A DNA stretch of 64,000 bases, taken from the NCBI RefSeq assembly GCF_051131705.1, contig NZ_CP180316.1, positions 372,001 through 436,000 on the forward strand, in the 5' to 3' direction. The translations under genes were made by a program, and so were the position numbers. The notes under the pieces are model-generated. The model saw only the letters and a list, made by a program, of their open reading frames with translations, made no database searches and had not been told where the DNA came from. Positions 42,731 to 51,467 of this stretch are shown piece by piece (the first letter of the stretch is position 1; every line of letters starts with the position of its first letter). This DNA comes from Arthrobacter_M sp030063245. GTDB lineage: Bacteria > Actinomycetota > Actinomycetes > Actinomycetales > Micrococcaceae.

Positions 42731-42845
42731 AACGCAGTTACTTTACCGGACGGACGGCCTGCTTCCCAAAAGCGCCGCTGTCCAGGGCCGAGTTCGCGCC
42801 GGTCGAGGGTCGCAGGCGGGCGGGGAACGGCTCGGGCGCAACAAC

Positions 42846-43358
42846 TTACGGAAGGCGCCGGCCGGCGAAAAAGTCCTGCAGCAGGGCCGCACACTCGCCA
42901 TCCCGGACGCCGGGGAACACCTCCACCCAGTGATTGAGCCGTCGTTCGCGCAGAATATCGAAAACGGATCCGGCCGCACCGGCTTTCTCGTCCCAGGCCC
43001 CGAAGACCACTCGGGGGAGCCTGGCCAGCACAATGGCTCCTGCACACATGGCGCAAGGTTCCAGCGTGACCGCGAGCGTGCAGCCGTCCAGCCGCCACGA
43101 GCCCAGCGCCCGCGCCGCCGCGCGGATCGCGACCATCTCAGCGTGCGCCGTCGGATCTTCCAAGGCAACGCGCTCGTTGCAGCCAGCGCCCAGGACCGAC
43201 CCGTCGGGACCCAGGACGACGGCGCCGATCGGCACGTCCGCGGTGGCTGCGGCCAGCTCTGCCTGTTCCAGCGCCAGACCCATCCATTCGCGGTGCTGAG
43301 CACGGTCTCGGCCGCCGCCGGGTGCGGGAGCTGCGGGGAACTTCGCTGTTGGGGTCAC
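42846..43358 (-). CDS. tadA: tRNA-specific adenosine deaminase
   Basis: Deaminates A34 of tRNA-Arg(ACG) to inosine. The 170-residue protein has the zinc and catalytic motifs HAE (residues 72-74) and PCAMC (101-105), plus VPIGAVVLGPDG and DPTAHAEMVAIR typical of TadA rather than of free-nucleoside deaminases. It begins with GTG at 43358, only 22 bases from the divergent upp start, so either the real start is slightly downstream or the two promoters overlap. The N-terminal 20 residues are Ala/Pro/Gly-rich and not part of the fold. Confidence 0.93.
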   Translation of the reverse strand: MTPTAKFPAAPAPGGGRDRAQHREWMGLALEQAELAAATADVPIGAVVLGPDGSVLGAGCNERVALEDPTAHAEMVAIRAAARALGSWRLDGCTLAVTLEPCAMCAGAIVLARLPRVVFGAWDEKAGAAGSVFDILRERRLNHWVEVFPGVRDGECAALLQDFFAGRRLP

Positions 43359-43380
43359 GGCTCAATGGTAACTTTTACCT

Positions 43381-44016
43381 ATGCGCGTACTTGTTGCGGA
43401 CCACCCGCTCGTTGCCCACAAACTCACCGTTCTCCGGGACAAGAACACCACTTCTCCGATTTTCCGGCTGCTGACCGAAGAGCTGGTCACGCTGCTGGCC
43501 TACGAGGCAACGCGTGATGTCCGGGTTGAGCCGGTCAACATCGAAACCCCGGTGACGACGACGGTCGGCACCGGGCTGCGCAAGCCCACGCCGCTGGTAG
43601 TCCCGATTCTGCGCGCCGGCCTGGGCATGCTGGAGGGGATGACGCGGTTGCTCCCCACTGCGGAGGTCGGCTTTCTGGGAATGGCCCGCAATGAGGAGAC
43701 GCTGGAGGCGATCACCTACGCCGAGCGTTTGCCGGATGACCTGACCGGGCGCCAGGTCTATGTGCTGGATCCCATGCTGGCAACCGGGGGTACCCTGCGC
43801 GAGGCAATCAAGTTCTTGTTTGCCCGGGGCGCGGATGACATCACCTGCATCTGCCTGCTGGCGGCCCCGGAGGGCCTGGCAAAGCTGCGCGAGGAGCTCG
43901 AAGGCAGGAACGTCACGATCGTGCTCGCCTCGATTGACGAAAAACTGAACGAGAATTCCTATATCGTGCCAGGTCTAGGCGACGCGGGCGACCGGCTCTA
44001 CGGCGTGGTGGGCTGA
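43381..44016 (+). CDS. upp: Uracil phosphoribosyltransferase
   Basis: Salvages uracil to UMP with PRPP. The 211-residue protein matches the family over its whole length: HPLVAHKLTVLRDKNT, VPILRAGLGMLEGM, the PRPP-binding VLDPMLATGGT, and the uracil-binding end SYIVPGLGDAGDRLYG. Length is the normal one. No Shine-Dalgarno is visible; the ATG follows closely after TAACTTTTACCT, which could indicate a leaderless transcript. Divergent from tadA, a common actinobacterial arrangement. Confidence 0.97.
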   Translation: MRVLVADHPLVAHKLTVLRDKNTTSPIFRLLTEELVTLLAYEATRDVRVEPVNIETPVTTTVGTGLRKPTPLVVPILRAGLGMLEGMTRLLPTAEVGFLGMARNEETLEAITYAERLPDDLTGRQVYVLDPMLATGGTLREAIKFLFARGADDITCICLLAAPEGLAKLREELEGRNVTIVLASIDEKLNENSYIVPGLGDAGDRLYGVVG

Positions 44017-44052
44017 CCGCAGCTCCTGAGGGGGCGGGTGGTCGAGGGCCGC

Positions 44053-44715
44053 TTAGTACCAGTTCATGGCCGTTTCGTGCTGCCAGGCACCGCACGGTGA
44101 GCCGTAGCGGTTCTGAATGTAATCGAGTCCCCACTGGATCTGCGTCTGGTAGTTGTTCTTCCAGTCCGCTCCGGTGCTGTCCATTTTCTCGGCGGGAAGC
44201 GACTGGGCTATTCCGTAGGCCAGGCTGGACGGGTTTTCCGCGGTTGTCGTCCAGTCGGATTCCTGGGTCCACAGCGGCACCAGGCAGGTCATCTGATCCT
44301 GGCCCCAGCCGAAGGAGGCCAGCACACTGGCGGCGTAGGCACGCGCACCGGCCGGATCGTTGACGGCGCCGCCGTTCGCGCCGAGCACCTGGACGCCCGA
44401 GGCAGCGCCGCTGACGTTGGGCGTCGCGGCGGGCGCGGCGCTGGATTTCACGTCCGTGCGGGTGAATGCCATTGGTACATTGCCTGGCGCAGAGACGGGT
44501 GCATCGGCTGTGGGCGCAACAGTCGCGGATCCGTCGTGGCTCAGGGCCGCATTGGACGCGCCCATCCCCACGAGCAGGAAGCCGGCGACAGCGATGGCGG
44601 TCATTCGCTGGCCCACGGGACCTGGCTTCGGGGCCGCTTCCCATAGCTGCCGGACTGCTGACTTTCGACGGGTCGGTGTGACGCGGCGTCGGCCGTGCTG
44701 AATGTTTTCGGACAT
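44053..44715 (-). CDS. Lysozyme-fold (lytic transglycosylase/aggregation-promoting-factor-like) cell-wall protein
   Basis: A 220-residue exported protein. After a basic N-terminus there is a signal/anchor helix (RMTAIAVAGFLLVGMGASNAAL), an Ala/Pro/Thr-rich spacer, and a C-terminal lysozyme-like domain of about 90 residues: LVPLWTQESDWTTTAENPSSLAYGIAQSLPAEKM, with the catalytic glutamate in TQESDW, ending YIQNRYGSPCGAWQHETAMNWY. It probably remodels peptidoglycan. The ATG at 44715 has GAGAGG upstream. A c-di-AMP riboswitch fills the leader, as is known for rpf and similar cell-wall enzyme genes in actinobacteria, so high c-di-AMP should lower its expression. Confidence 0.9.
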   Translation of the reverse strand: MSENIQHGRRRVTPTRRKSAVRQLWEAAPKPGPVGQRMTAIAVAGFLLVGMGASNAALSHDGSATVAPTADAPVSAPGNVPMAFTRTDVKSSAAPAATPNVSGAASGVQVLGANGGAVNDPAGARAYAASVLASFGWGQDQMTCLVPLWTQESDWTTTAENPSSLAYGIAQSLPAEKMDSTGADWKNNYQTQIQWGLDYIQNRYGSPCGAWQHETAMNWY

Positions 44716-44723
44716 GCTGCAAA

Positions 44724-44915
44724 CCTCTCTCGACGCCTGCGAGGTGAGCTGTCGGGTTCGGATGAGAGCATCCGGCCGTCCGATCTGCGCGGCAAGGAGC
44801 GGCACGGACCGGATGGCTTAGCCCCAAGGGCTTCCTGCGGAAGCCCGGATGTGGGTCCCCCGTCTCTGCCGTTTCTCGAACGGAACGTGGGCGGGGGCAG
44901 AGCTCGGCGATCCGG
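44724..44915 (-). promoter_or_regulatory. ydaO/yuaA-type c-di-AMP riboswitch
   Basis: The minus-strand leader of the cell-wall gene contains, in the right order, the conserved blocks of this class: GATCGCCGAGCTCTGCC, GGGGGACCCACA, GGGGCTAAGCC, CCGAACCCGACAGCTCACC and CGCAGGCG, ending a few bases before the Shine-Dalgarno. The class normally switches genes off when c-di-AMP binds. The exact ends are approximate. Confidence 0.9.
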
Positions 44916-45104
44916 CCACGGACACCAGGGAGCAATGATTTGCTGATTTTGGCGCCTCCATCACAATACCGGACTCGCCGCCGAGTGTCACATTTTGATA
45001 ACGGACAGCTTTTGTGTAATCTGCTGCGCAATCTTTTTGGGGACAGGCCAAGCTCAGGATTTACTTAGCAAGGGTAATGACTTACGGTAACTATGTAGCT
45101 TGAA

Positions 45105-45617
45105 ATGCACCTAATGAGCGGGCTGATGACTGTGGCAGCGACCAAGCCGACGACGAAGGCAAGAACCGCACGTGAAAAGGATCCGGACGACGGCTCCGCG
45201 CCGGACGCGGGCCCACTGGCGGTGGATCTGCGCATCGCAGTCATGCGCACCTCGCGGCGGCTGCGCACGGAGGCCAGCGGCGAGGCTGTCTCGCCGGGCC
45301 AATACTCGGTCCTCGCAGCCATCCATCATGCTCCGATGACCCTGCGTCAGCTCGCCGACTGGGAGCATATTCAGGCGCCGTCGATGACCAGGATTGTCAA
45401 CGCGCTGGAAATGGCCGGTCTGGTCACGCGCCGCGAACACCCCACGGACGGGCGGCAGGTCCTAGTGAATATCACGGACGCTGGGACGGGTGTGCTGGCG
45501 GACGCGCGCAGTCACCGTACCGCGTGGCTTGCCGAGCGACTGGCCGCGATGGAACCCCAGGAGCGCGCAGTGCTCCGCGAGGCCGCCCGAATCCTGCAGG
45601 GAATGAGCGCCAGATGA
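45105..45617 (+). CDS. MarR family transcriptional regulator
   Basis: A 170-residue winged-helix regulator. MTLRQLADWEHIQAPSMTRIVNALEMAGLVTRREHPTDGRQ contains the recognition helix and the wing with the conserved DGRQ. It ends with the dimerisation helix (RAVLREAARILQGM). Several in-frame starts exist (45105, 45117, 45126); homology begins only around residue 40, so the start is unsettled. Its stop overlaps the start of an MFS exporter (ATGA), so it most likely represses its own operon and responds to a compound exported by that pump. Confidence 0.9.
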   Translation: MHLMSGLMTVAATKPTTKARTAREKDPDDGSAPDAGPLAVDLRIAVMRTSRRLRTEASGEAVSPGQYSVLAAIHHAPMTLRQLADWEHIQAPSMTRIVNALEMAGLVTRREHPTDGRQVLVNITDAGTGVLADARSHRTAWLAERLAAMEPQERAVLREAARILQGMSAR

Positions 45618-46879
45618 AGGACATGTTCCGGGCCCTGAAGGTCTACAACTACCGGTTATGGGTCGGCGGGGCACTGGTCTCCAATATCGGAACCTGGATG
45701 CAGCGGGTCGCCCAGGACTGGCTGGTCCTGACGATCCTGACCAATAATTCCGGCACTGCCGTGGGTATCACTACCGGGCTGCAGTTTCTGCCCATCATTT
45801 TCATTGGGCCCTACGCGGGGCTGCTGGGAGACCGCGTGTCCAAGCGCAGGATCCTGCTCTGCACGCAGACGGCGATGGCCATCTGCGCGCTTACGCTGGG
45901 TCTGCTGGTCGTGACGAACACGGTCCAGCTGTGGCAGGTTTTCACGCTGGCACTGCTGCTTGGCGTGGCCAGCGCGATCGACGCGCCGTCCCGGCAGGCG
46001 TTTGTCTCGGAGGTGGTGGAACAGAGAGACGTTCCCAACGCCGTCGCCCTGAACAGCGCGTCCTTTAACCTGGCACGACTGGCCGGTCCCGGCGTCGCCG
46101 GTCTGTTGATCGCGTGGTTCGGCACCGGGACCGCATTCCTGCTCAACGCCGCAAGCTTCATTGCCGTGCTGATCTCGCTGCTGCGGATGCGCACGGAGGA
46201 GCTGCATCCATCGGAGCGGGCGCCGCGCGGCAAGGGCCAGATCCGGGAGGGCCTGGGCTACATCCGCCAGCGCCCCGATCTGATGATGATCATGGTGCTG
46301 GTCGGCGTGGTCGGGACGTTCGGCATGAACTTCCAGATCACCAATGCGCTGATGGCCACGAGCGTGTTTCACCTTGGCCCGGGGGAGTACGGCCTGCTGG
46401 GCTCCGTGATGGCGCTGGGCACGCTGGCCGCTGCCCTGCTGGCCGCCCGCCGGCAGGGCACCCGGATGCGCTACGTGATCGGCGGCGTCCTCGCGTTTGC
46501 CTTGTTCGCGGGGATTGCGGCGCTGATGCCCAGCTACTGGCTGTACGCCGTGGCGCTGATACCGGTGGGACTCGCGTCCCTGACGTTCATGAATGCCTGC
46601 AATACCAGCATCCAGCTTTCCACCGATTCGGTCATGCGCGGACGGGTGCTGGCGGTGTATATGGTGGTGCTGCAGGGCGGAACTCCGATCGGGGCGCCGC
46701 TGATCGGCTGGATCGGAACCGTGTTCGGGGCCCGCTGGTCCGTGGGGATCGGGGCAGTGGTGGCCGTGGTGGCGGGTGCGTGGGCCCTGATCCTGCTCAA
46801 CCGGCGCAACGACGTCCGGTTGCGGGACCAGATGCACCGCGTCACGCAGTTCAGTTTCCGGCGTCCGCTCCGTAGCTGA
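45614..46879 (+). CDS. MFS transporter, probable exporter
   Basis: A 421-residue major facilitator protein of the enterobactin-exporter/MFS_3 group with about 12 helices. The motif A region reads GLLGDRVSKRRIL, preceded by LWVGGALVSNIGTWMQRVAQDWLVL, and the opening of helix 4-5 is GVASAIDAPSRQAFVSEVV. The group exports drugs or siderophores. It is translationally coupled to the preceding MarR gene. The ATG at 45614 is inside the MarR stop, and no better start is nearby. Confidence 0.93.
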   Translation: MKDMFRALKVYNYRLWVGGALVSNIGTWMQRVAQDWLVLTILTNNSGTAVGITTGLQFLPIIFIGPYAGLLGDRVSKRRILLCTQTAMAICALTLGLLVVTNTVQLWQVFTLALLLGVASAIDAPSRQAFVSEVVEQRDVPNAVALNSASFNLARLAGPGVAGLLIAWFGTGTAFLLNAASFIAVLISLLRMRTEELHPSERAPRGKGQIREGLGYIRQRPDLMMIMVLVGVVGTFGMNFQITNALMATSVFHLGPGEYGLLGSVMALGTLAAALLAARRQGTRMRYVIGGVLAFALFAGIAALMPSYWLYAVALIPVGLASLTFMNACNTSIQLSTDSVMRGRVLAVYMVVLQGGTPIGAPLIGWIGTVFGARWSVGIGAVVAVVAGAWALILLNRRNDVRLRDQMHRVTQFSFRRPLRS

Positions 46880-47002
46880 CGGGCGACGACGGTGGGGCGG
46901 CGCCGCGGTTGGCGGCACGGCGGCAGGCGTGCCGCGGTTGACGGTGCCCGCCGCCGTCGTCAGTGCTGCCGCAGCCGTCAGTGCCTGCCGTCGCCGTCGG
47001 CT

Positions 47003-48517
47003 CTATGCGATGACCAGCGCGGCGGGCAGCCGGATGGCGAACGTGGTGCGCCCGGGTCTGCTGGTGAGCTCGATTCGGCCCCCGTGCGCATTGGCAATCG
47101 CCTGCACGATGGCCAGCCCCAGACCCGTGGTGCCCGTAGCGCCGGAACGGGCGGAGTCGGCGCGGGCAAAGCGGTCAAAGACCTGCTCCTGGAATTCCTC
47201 TGGGATGCCGGGGCCGTTGTCGGTGACGGTCAGTACGATGGAACCATCCGTTGCCCGGTGGACGGCGGTGAAGACCGTGGTGCCGGCGTCCGTGTGCTTG
47301 TAGGCATTCGTGAGCAGGTTGATGAGCAGCTGGCGGAGCTGGTTTTCGTCGCCGCGGATGCGCAGCGGCTCACTTGCCACGTCCATCTTCCATAGATGAT
47401 CCTGGGCAATGACGCGGATGTCGCTGACGCTCTCCACTATCACCTCGGTCAGGTCCAGCTCCTTGAGGTCCAGGGCGCGGCCCTCATTAAACCGGGCCAG
47501 CAGCAGCAGGTCCTCTACCAGGGTTCCCATCCGTTTGGACTGGGACTCCACCCGGTCCAAAGAATTCCGGCCGTCCGGGCTCAGCGTCTCGGTCATCCGG
47601 AGCAGCTCCGTGTAGCCGCGGATGGCCGTGAGCGGGGTGCGCAGCTCGTGGCTTGCATCGGCGACAAACCGGCGCACCTTTGTTTCGCTTTTCTGCCGGG
47701 CCTGCAGGGCGCTGAAGACGTTGTCCAGCATCTTGTTCAGGGCATGCCCGACGTTGCCGACCTCGGTCTCGGGATTTGCCGCCTTGGCCGGCACCCGCAC
47801 CGCCAGGGCGACCTCCCCGGCGTCCAGCGGCAGCCCTGCCACCCGGGTGGCAACAGCGGAAAGTTCCTCAAGCGGCTCGAGGGTGCGGCGGATGATGAAG
47901 GTTCCGGCAAGCCCGAGGGCCAGCAGGCCGCCCAGGGAGATCAGCACAATGGCGAGCACCAGAGATGCCAGGGTGGCGTTGTTGGGCGCCAGCGGAAGGC
48001 CGGTCACGATGATGTCCCCGTCCGGCATGGAGGCGGCCACCAGACGGTAGTCGCCGTTGGAGAGGGTCCGGTCCACCGGGGGAGCTTCGGCCGGAATTCC
48101 GAGGAGCGTGGCCGCGTCTCCGGCGGTGATTCCGGGCATAGTCTGATCCCTGGACAGCAGGCCGGCGCTTGTCACCGCACCGGCGGAGATACGCGCGTTG
48201 AGGGTGCCGATGCCGGTGCCGCGGGCGTTCAGCGGATTCGGATGGTCACCGGCGGATCCCTGCGGGGGTGGGCCGGCGCTGAAGGTCGTGGCCCGGTGTG
48301 ACGCCTCGGCCAGGGTGTCGTCCAACTGATGGGTCAGAGAAGCCTGGACGGCAGCATAGCTGACCAGACCCACTACGAAACAAATGGCGGTCAGCAGCGC
48401 CATCGTGGCGAGCACAAGCTTGGTCCGAAGATGCCAGGATCCTAACCGGGACCAACGCTGTCGGGGGCGGCCCCATCGCCCGGGCCTGTGCAAAATGACG
48501 GAAGCGGGCAGGCTCAC
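47003..48517 (-). CDS. Sensor histidine kinase, partner of the OmpR-type regulator
   Basis: A 504-residue membrane kinase. First helix VLATMALLTAICFVVGLVSYAAV, an extracytoplasmic domain of about 130 residues with a Gly/Pro-rich insertion, second helix LASLVLAIVLISLGGLLALGL, HAMP, H-box FVADASHELRTPLTAIRGY, N-box LLINLLTNAYKH, and the G boxes DNGPGIPEEF and TTGLGLAIVQAIANAHGG. It resembles the TrcS/PrrB-type kinases of mycobacteria. The GTG start overlaps the response-regulator stop by four bases. The signal is unknown. Confidence 0.95.
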   Translation of the reverse strand: MSLPASVILHRPGRWGRPRQRWSRLGSWHLRTKLVLATMALLTAICFVVGLVSYAAVQASLTHQLDDTLAEASHRATTFSAGPPPQGSAGDHPNPLNARGTGIGTLNARISAGAVTSAGLLSRDQTMPGITAGDAATLLGIPAEAPPVDRTLSNGDYRLVAASMPDGDIIVTGLPLAPNNATLASLVLAIVLISLGGLLALGLAGTFIIRRTLEPLEELSAVATRVAGLPLDAGEVALAVRVPAKAANPETEVGNVGHALNKMLDNVFSALQARQKSETKVRRFVADASHELRTPLTAIRGYTELLRMTETLSPDGRNSLDRVESQSKRMGTLVEDLLLLARFNEGRALDLKELDLTEVIVESVSDIRVIAQDHLWKMDVASEPLRIRGDENQLRQLLINLLTNAYKHTDAGTTVFTAVHRATDGSIVLTVTDNGPGIPEEFQEQVFDRFARADSARSGATGTTGLGLAIVQAIANAHGGRIELTSRPGRTTFAIRLPAALVIA

Positions 48518-49257
48518 GGAGCGGCCGGTTTCAGCACATAACCAGCACCCCGCACGGTGTGGATCATGGGCGGACGGTCGGCGTCGATCTTTTTGCGCAG
48601 GTAGGAGATATAGAGTTCCACGATGTTGGCCTGGCCACCGAAATCGTAGTTCCAGACCCGGTCAAGAATCTGTGACTTGCTGAGCACCCGGCGAGTGTTT
48701 TCCATCAGGTAGCGGAGTAGTTCATACTGCGTCGCCGTGAGCGCGATCAGCGCCCCGCCGCGGATCACCTCCCGAGTGTCCTGGTTCAGGGTCAGATCCC
48801 CCACTACCAGCTCGGCGGCGTCCTCTGCCGTCACGCCGGAGCGCTGGACGATGCGGTGCAGCCGGAGCAGGACTTCTTCCATGCTGAACGGTTTGGTGAC
48901 ATAGTCATCGCCGCCGGCGGCCAGCCCGGTGACACGGTCTTCCACGGTATCCTTCGCGGTCAGGAAGAGCGCCGGCACACCGGGTGCAAAGGTGCGGATC
49001 TTGCCAAGGAGTTCGACGCCGTCGACCCCGGGAAGCATGACGTCCAGCACCAGCACCTCGGGTCGGAATTCACGCGCGGTTTTGATGGCTTGATTTCCAT
49101 CGTGGGCCACCACAACGTCCCACCCGGCCATCCGCAGTCCCATCCGCATCAGGTCGGCCAGGCTCGCTTCGTCGTCCACGACGAGAGCGCGGATCGGCGA
49201 GCCGTCCTGATGCGTGAGACGGGGGAGATGTTCTGTGAAAGAGCGCGAAGATGCCAT
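48514..49257 (-). CDS. OmpR-family response regulator
   Basis: A 247-residue regulator. Receiver domain: VVDDEASLADLM with the phosphoacceptor Asp72 in VLVLDVMLPGVDG, the conserved T in FLTAKD and the lysine in VTKPFSMEE. DNA-binding winged helix: LTATQYELLRYLMENTRRVLSKSQILDRVWNYDFGGQANIVELYISYLRKKID, close to TrcR/TcrA-type regulators. It lies upstream of, and overlaps, the kinase gene. The ATG at 49257 is 20 residues before the receiver. A perfect 7-bp hairpin (49285-49303) is just upstream of the start. Confidence 0.96.
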   Translation of the reverse strand: MASSRSFTEHLPRLTHQDGSPIRALVVDDEASLADLMRMGLRMAGWDVVVAHDGNQAIKTAREFRPEVLVLDVMLPGVDGVELLGKIRTFAPGVPALFLTAKDTVEDRVTGLAAGGDDYVTKPFSMEEVLLRLHRIVQRSGVTAEDAAELVVGDLTLNQDTREVIRGGALIALTATQYELLRYLMENTRRVLSKSQILDRVWNYDFGGQANIVELYISYLRKKIDADRPPMIHTVRGAGYVLKPAAP

Positions 49258-49911
49258 GGCTATAACTCTCTGGCAATGGGGTTTGCCGGCGCTGGGCGCC
49301 GGCTATGTTTTAGCTGTGAACCCCAGACTAGCCACCCGTGCGCCCGGGTAGCAGTCAGACGGGACTTTCGTCGTCGGCTCTCGATGCAGTTAAACGGCCG
49401 AAAACTATGCAGGAGCGGGTCCGTTGCATGGCGGGGCACTGGTGACATTGCCTTCAGCGTCCGGGCCTGGTCACCGATAATGCTCCGGCCTGCTCGGTTC
49501 AACGAAGAATCGAATGATTTTCAGGCCTCTCAGCCGGAAACTCAGCCGGTTCTTCGGATAACAGCTGAATAAGCGACAATCTGAACCGCCTGTGACCTTG
49601 GACACATTGAGGTTATCCATCTCATTATGCGGACACTTTGGCGCAATGTTACTTGCGTGTTCGCTTTGTTACGTAGCACACTCTGATTGTGAACATCCAC
49701 TCAATGGCATCTGCAGCCGCAGCGACCCTCCCCGGTGAAACCACTGGAAGGATCATGTGCTGTTGTCGAATGCAGGCCTGACCCGCTACCCCTGAGTTCA
49801 GGCATTATCGGCCCATCTGGCCTGCCCCTGATGGGCATTTCACCGGCTTATCGGCCGGGTGAGGAAAAGCATTCGCGCCGCGACGTCGGCCATTCACATT
49901 GAGGTAATCCC
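49258..49911. other. 654-base divergent intergenic region with hairpins
   Basis: No gene recognised. It must contain the promoters of the two-component operon and of the orphan winged-helix regulator. Perfect inverted repeats lie at 49285-49291/49297-49303 (near the two-component start) and 49811-49817/49830-49836 (75 bases upstream of the regulator). Confidence 0.6.
49811..49836 (+). repeat. Leader hairpin before the orphan winged-helix regulator
   Basis: GCCCATC at 49811-49817 and GATGGGC at 49830-49836 form a perfect stem with a 12-base loop, followed by ATTT and a second imperfect stem (CACCGGC/GCCGGGTG, about 49841-49861). Together they may control early termination or translation of the downstream gene. 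Confidence 0.5.
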
Positions 49912-50784
49912 ATGTCAGTAGCTTCCGGATACGTCCACATCTCCGTCCGCAATGCAGGCAAGCCGGCCGCAGTAAATGCCGTCAACAATCCCAACAGTTT
50001 CCGCGCTCCGTTCGCCGCGCGGGCCGGCTATCTCGCGGCCGTTCCTCCGCACGGCTTCGGCCATGAGCAGGAAACCCGACCGGCCGGATTCGGCCAGAAC
50101 CGACCCGCCGCCCACAGTGCCGATGCACCCCTGACAGCTCCCACCCCCGTCATCTCCGGTGTAGAAAGTGCCCGCGCCTCGGCGGCGGACAACGTGGCCC
50201 GTGGGTTCGTCGTGTATGTCGGCGTGGATGAGGAAACCGCTGCCGCCGCAGGAACGTCTCTGGCCAAGCTGGCACAGGATATTCGGGCACATGTCCAGTC
50301 GCTGGTGCCGCAGGCACAGAGTTATGCCGCCGTGGCGATAGCTCCCGCAGACACTCCCGGCACGGCTCTCGAAGTGGTCCGCTCGACGTTCGGTGATCCG
50401 ACGGTTCTTGCCCGCCAGCGTCAGGAGGCAGCCCGGCTGCGCACCGTACAGGAATCGCGCCCGTCCGGCGTGCTGATCGATCTGGCACGTCGTGAGGTGC
50501 ACCTGGACGGCGAGACCTTGAACCTGACGTTCAAGGAATTCGAGCTGCTGAACTATCTTGTCGAGCACGGCACGCGTACGGTTGGCCGCGACGAGCTGCT
50601 GGACGGACTGTGGGGCAATGCGGACGAGGTGCCGAACGAGCGGACCATCGACGTCCACATCCGCCGGCTCCGGTCCAAGCTGGGCCGACTGGCGAACACG
50701 GTGCGCACGGTCCGTGGTGAGGGCTACCGTTTCTACGAGCATCCCGAAGTCGTGGTGTGGGCCGCGCCGGAGTACTCCATCTGA
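49912..50784 (+). CDS. Orphan winged-helix transcription regulator
   Basis: A 290-residue protein. The C-terminal 100 residues are an OmpR-type DNA-binding domain: VHLDGETLNLTFKEFELLNYLVEHGTRTVGRDELLDGLWG, RTIDVHIRRLRSKLG, TVRGEGYRF. The N-terminal 180 residues are not a receiver domain: there is no phosphoacceptor motif. Instead there is an Ala/Gly-rich region followed by an alpha/beta segment (ARGFVVYVGVDEETAAAAGTSLAKLAQDIRAHVQSL). It is encoded alone, with no kinase beside it. The start at 49912 follows GAGGTAATCCC. The regulator may be constitutive or sense something directly. Confidence 0.85.
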   Translation: MSVASGYVHISVRNAGKPAAVNAVNNPNSFRAPFAARAGYLAAVPPHGFGHEQETRPAGFGQNRPAAHSADAPLTAPTPVISGVESARASAADNVARGFVVYVGVDEETAAAAGTSLAKLAQDIRAHVQSLVPQAQSYAAVAIAPADTPGTALEVVRSTFGDPTVLARQRQEAARLRTVQESRPSGVLIDLARREVHLDGETLNLTFKEFELLNYLVEHGTRTVGRDELLDGLWGNADEVPNERTIDVHIRRLRSKLGRLANTVRTVRGEGYRFYEHPEVVVWAAPEYSI

Positions 50785-50900
50785 TGGTGCCGCCGCCGGC
50801 GAACGGACACCGCGCATCTGATGGTGCCGCCCGCCGACGAACTGGCACTGCGGCGGGTCCGAAACCTGCCACCAGCGAAACCTGTCACTAGACTCAGTGC

Positions 50901-51428
50901 ATGAGTGATCACCACGTGAAGCGGCTGGTTTTGATGCGACATTCGAAAGCCGCGTATCCGCTGGGTGTCGCCGACCACGACCGGCCGCTGGCGCAGCGCG
51001 GGCATGCGGATGCCGTGGTGGCGGGCAAATGGCTGGTTGACAATGGCGTCATTCCGGATTTCATCCTCTGTTCCAGCGCCCTCCGGGCCCGGCAAAGCTG
51101 TACCTGGGTCTGCCAGCAGCTCGGGGAGAAGGCTCCGACCCCAAAACTTGAGGACCGGCTTTATGCGGCTTCGGCTGCCGAGATGCTGACGGTGATCAAT
51201 CATCTGCCGGAAACGGTGCGGACGCTGCTGGTCATCAGCCACCTGCCGGGTCTGCAGGACCTTGGGCTGCGGCTGGCCTCCAGGGATTCGGCCGAGGACG
51301 CCTACACTAATCTGGCCATGAGCTATCCCACAAGCGCCTTGGCGGTCTTTGAGCATGCTGGATCCTGGGCCGAACTGGACGGCCAGGACGCCCAGGCTGT
51401 CAGTTTCGCCGTCCCCCGGGCGGTCTGA
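50901..51428 (+). CDS. sixA: SixA-type histidine phosphatase
   Basis: A 175-residue member of the histidine phosphatase superfamily. The motif MRHSKA gives Arg13-His14, the phosphorylated histidine, and VISHLPGLQDL holds the second catalytic histidine. The absence of the alpha-helical cap and the short length match SixA. SixA proteins remove phosphate from histidine-phosphotransfer proteins or, in E. coli, from PTS NPr. It follows the orphan regulator on the same strand, 116 bases away. Confidence 0.88.
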   Translation: MSDHHVKRLVLMRHSKAAYPLGVADHDRPLAQRGHADAVVAGKWLVDNGVIPDFILCSSALRARQSCTWVCQQLGEKAPTPKLEDRLYAASAAEMLTVINHLPETVRTLLVISHLPGLQDLGLRLASRDSAEDAYTNLAMSYPTSALAVFEHAGSWAELDGQDAQAVSFAVPRAV

Positions 51429-51467
51429 CTCCACTGCGTCCCTGAATGCCGGATCAGTCTGTCCGAG

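Noticed and set aside
46885..46961. GACGACGG/CCGTCGTC inverted repeat as terminator between the MFS and kinase genes
   Set aside because: The loop is about 60 bases and the region is full of GCC/GGC repeats, so the pairing is not convincing.
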